Below are positions 5,068 to 6,162 of a stretch of DNA of 6,162 bases, one piece after another. Position 1 is the first letter of the stretch. The number at the start of each line of letters is the position of its first letter. The stretch is from JBBQNR01 sp038330145 (GTDB taxonomy: Bacteria > Actinomycetota > Thermoleophilia > Solirubrobacterales > JBBDJG01). The notes under the pieces are model-generated. The model saw nothing but the letters and a program-made list of their open reading frames with translations, had not been told where the DNA came from and made no database searches. The DNA is taken from the NCBI GenBank assembly GCA_038330145.1, contig JBBQNR010000130.1, positions 1-6,162 of the forward strand, given 5' to 3'. The position numbers and the translations under genes are program-made.

Positions 5068-6162
5068 ATGGAGGGTCCAGAGATTCAGTCCGCAGAAGCC
5101 ACCATCGACAACGGCTCATTCGGCACCCGCACGGTTCGGTTCGAGACCGGAAGGCTGGCCAGGCAGGCCGGCGGCGCAGTTGTCGCCTATCTCGATGAAG
5201 ACACGATGCTCTTGTCGACGACCACCGCCGGCAAGTACCCCAAGGAACAGTTCGACTTCTTCCCGCTGACGGTCGACGTCGAAGAGCGCATGTATGCCGC
5301 CGGCAAGATCCCCGGCTCGTTCTTCCGTCGTGAGGGCCGCCCCTCCACCGACGCCATCCTCACCTGCCGCCTGATCGACCGGCCGCTGCGCCCGACCTTC
5401 AAGAAGGGTCTTCGCAACGAGGTCCAGGTCGTCATCACGGTCTTCGCGCTCAACCCCGACCACCAGTACGACGTGCTGGCCATCAACGCAGCCTCTGCCT
5501 CCACGCAGATCTCCGGTCTGCCGTTCAGCGGCCCGATCGGCGCGACCCGCGTTTCGCTGATCGACGGCCAGTGGGTTGCGTTCCCGAACTTCAGTGACAG
5601 GGAGCGTTCGGTCTTCGACATGGTCGTCGCCGGCCGCATGGTCACCGGAAAGGACGGTGCTGAGGACGTCGCGATCATGATGGTCGAGGCCGAGTCAACC
5701 ACCGCCACCTGGGATCTGGTCAAGCACCAGGGCAAGGGCGCACCGACCGAGTCGGTCGTCGCTGAAGGCCTCGAGGCCTCCAAGAAGTTCATTGCCGCGT
5801 TGTGCAAGGCTCAGGCCGAGCTCGCCGCCAAGGCCCCCAAAGAGGTCCAGGACTTCCCGGTGTTCCTCGACTACCAGGACGACGTCCTTGGCGCCGTCGA
5901 AGAGGTTGTCACCGGCGACCTCACCTCCGCGCTGCAGATTGCCGGCAAGGTTGAGCGTGAGAACCGCATCGACGAGATCAAGGCTGCCGTGAAGGGCGAC
6001 CTCGGCGACAAGTTCGAGGGCCGCGAGAAGGAGATCTCTGCGGCATACCGCGCCGTGCAGAAGAAGCTGATCCGTCAGCGGATCCTGCGCGACAAGGTCC
6101 GCATCGACGGCCGCGGCCTGGCCGACATCCGCGCCCTGAGCGCTGAGGTCGAGGTCCTGCCC
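5068..6162 (+). CDS. pnp: Polynucleotide phosphorylase (PNPase), N-terminal half
   Basis: The first 365 codons, open at the right edge; family members are about 735-745 residues in actinobacteria. PNPase is a homotrimeric 3'-to-5' exoribonuclease that degrades RNA with phosphate to release nucleoside diphosphates, and can add tails in reverse. In Streptomyces it also carries the older name guanosine pentaphosphate synthetase (GpsI). The first RNase PH domain spans about residues 12-145 and contains NGSFGTRTVRFETGRLA, DFFPLTVDVEERMYAAGKIPG in two parts, and the RNA-binding loop FFRREGRPS (85-93). The domain's C-terminal part follows, with PFSGPIGATRVSLIDGQWVAFP. A charged all-helical domain spans about 240-330. 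The second, catalytic RNase PH domain opens at about 346 with IDGRGLADIR and is cut. The KH and S1 domains are outside the window. It is probably expressed both by readthrough from rpsO and from its own promoter, as in other bacteria. Confidence 0.97.
   Translation, partial: MEGPEIQSAEATIDNGSFGTRTVRFETGRLARQAGGAVVAYLDEDTMLLSTTTAGKYPKEQFDFFPLTVDVEERMYAAGKIPGSFFRREGRPSTDAILTCRLIDRPLRPTFKKGLRNEVQVVITVFALNPDHQYDVLAINAASASTQISGLPFSGPIGATRVSLIDGQWVAFPNFSDRERSVFDMVVAGRMVTGKDGAEDVAIMMVEAESTTATWDLVKHQGKGAPTESVVAEGLEASKKFIAALCKAQAELAAKAPKEVQDFPVFLDYQDDVLGAVEEVVTGDLTSALQIAGKVERENRIDEIKAAVKGDLGDKFEGREKEISAAYRAVQKKLIRQRILRDKVRIDGRGLADIRALSAEVEVLP

Noticed and set aside
5187..5807. Minus-strand open frame of 206 codons antisense to pnp
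   Set aside because: The plus strand is unmistakable PNPase; the antisense product has no motif and exists because of GC-rich codon bias.

Overview
The window comes from the chromosome of a high-GC actinobacterium. Four things point there: strong G/C preference at third codon positions, frequent GTG starts, the adjacent rpsO and pnp genes, and an S15 and a polynucleotide phosphorylase that closely resemble the Streptomyces/Nocardioides type from memory. A member of the Propionibacteriales (Nocardioides-like) is my best guess, but no search was run to confirm it.

Left part, minus strand, read from right to left: an SGNH/GDSL hydrolase (2413 to 1658), a 12-helix MFS exporter of the MFS_3 type (1519 to 242), and the first 44 residues of what looks like a cation diffusion facilitator (134 to 1, cut by the window edge). 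The gaps between them are 138 and 107 bases, so co-transcription is possible but not forced by the layout.

Middle: on the plus strand, diverging from the hydrolase, lies a gene for a small secreted protein (2617 to 3408). It has a signal peptide, one bacterial Ig-like domain and a four-cysteine C-terminal domain resembling InlB B-repeat modules. It runs tail to tail into rmlB (dTDP-glucose 4,6-dehydratase, minus strand, 4410 to 3415), with only 6 bases between the two stop codons. No other nucleotide-sugar gene is present here.

Right part, plus strand: rpsO (ribosomal protein S15, 4589 to 4858), a clear intrinsic terminator, a structured spacer of about 150 bases, and the first 365 codons of pnp (polynucleotide phosphorylase, 5068 to the window end). 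This is the conserved rpsO-pnp module, in which S15 and PNPase expression are controlled after transcription in the bacteria where it has been studied. The rpsO leader and the rpsO-pnp spacer both contain potential RNA structures.

I see no mobile element, CRISPR array, tRNA, rRNA, phage or defence gene, and no convincing new system. The points most worth a second look are the secreted two-domain protein, the two RNA leader regions, and the tight convergent junction.
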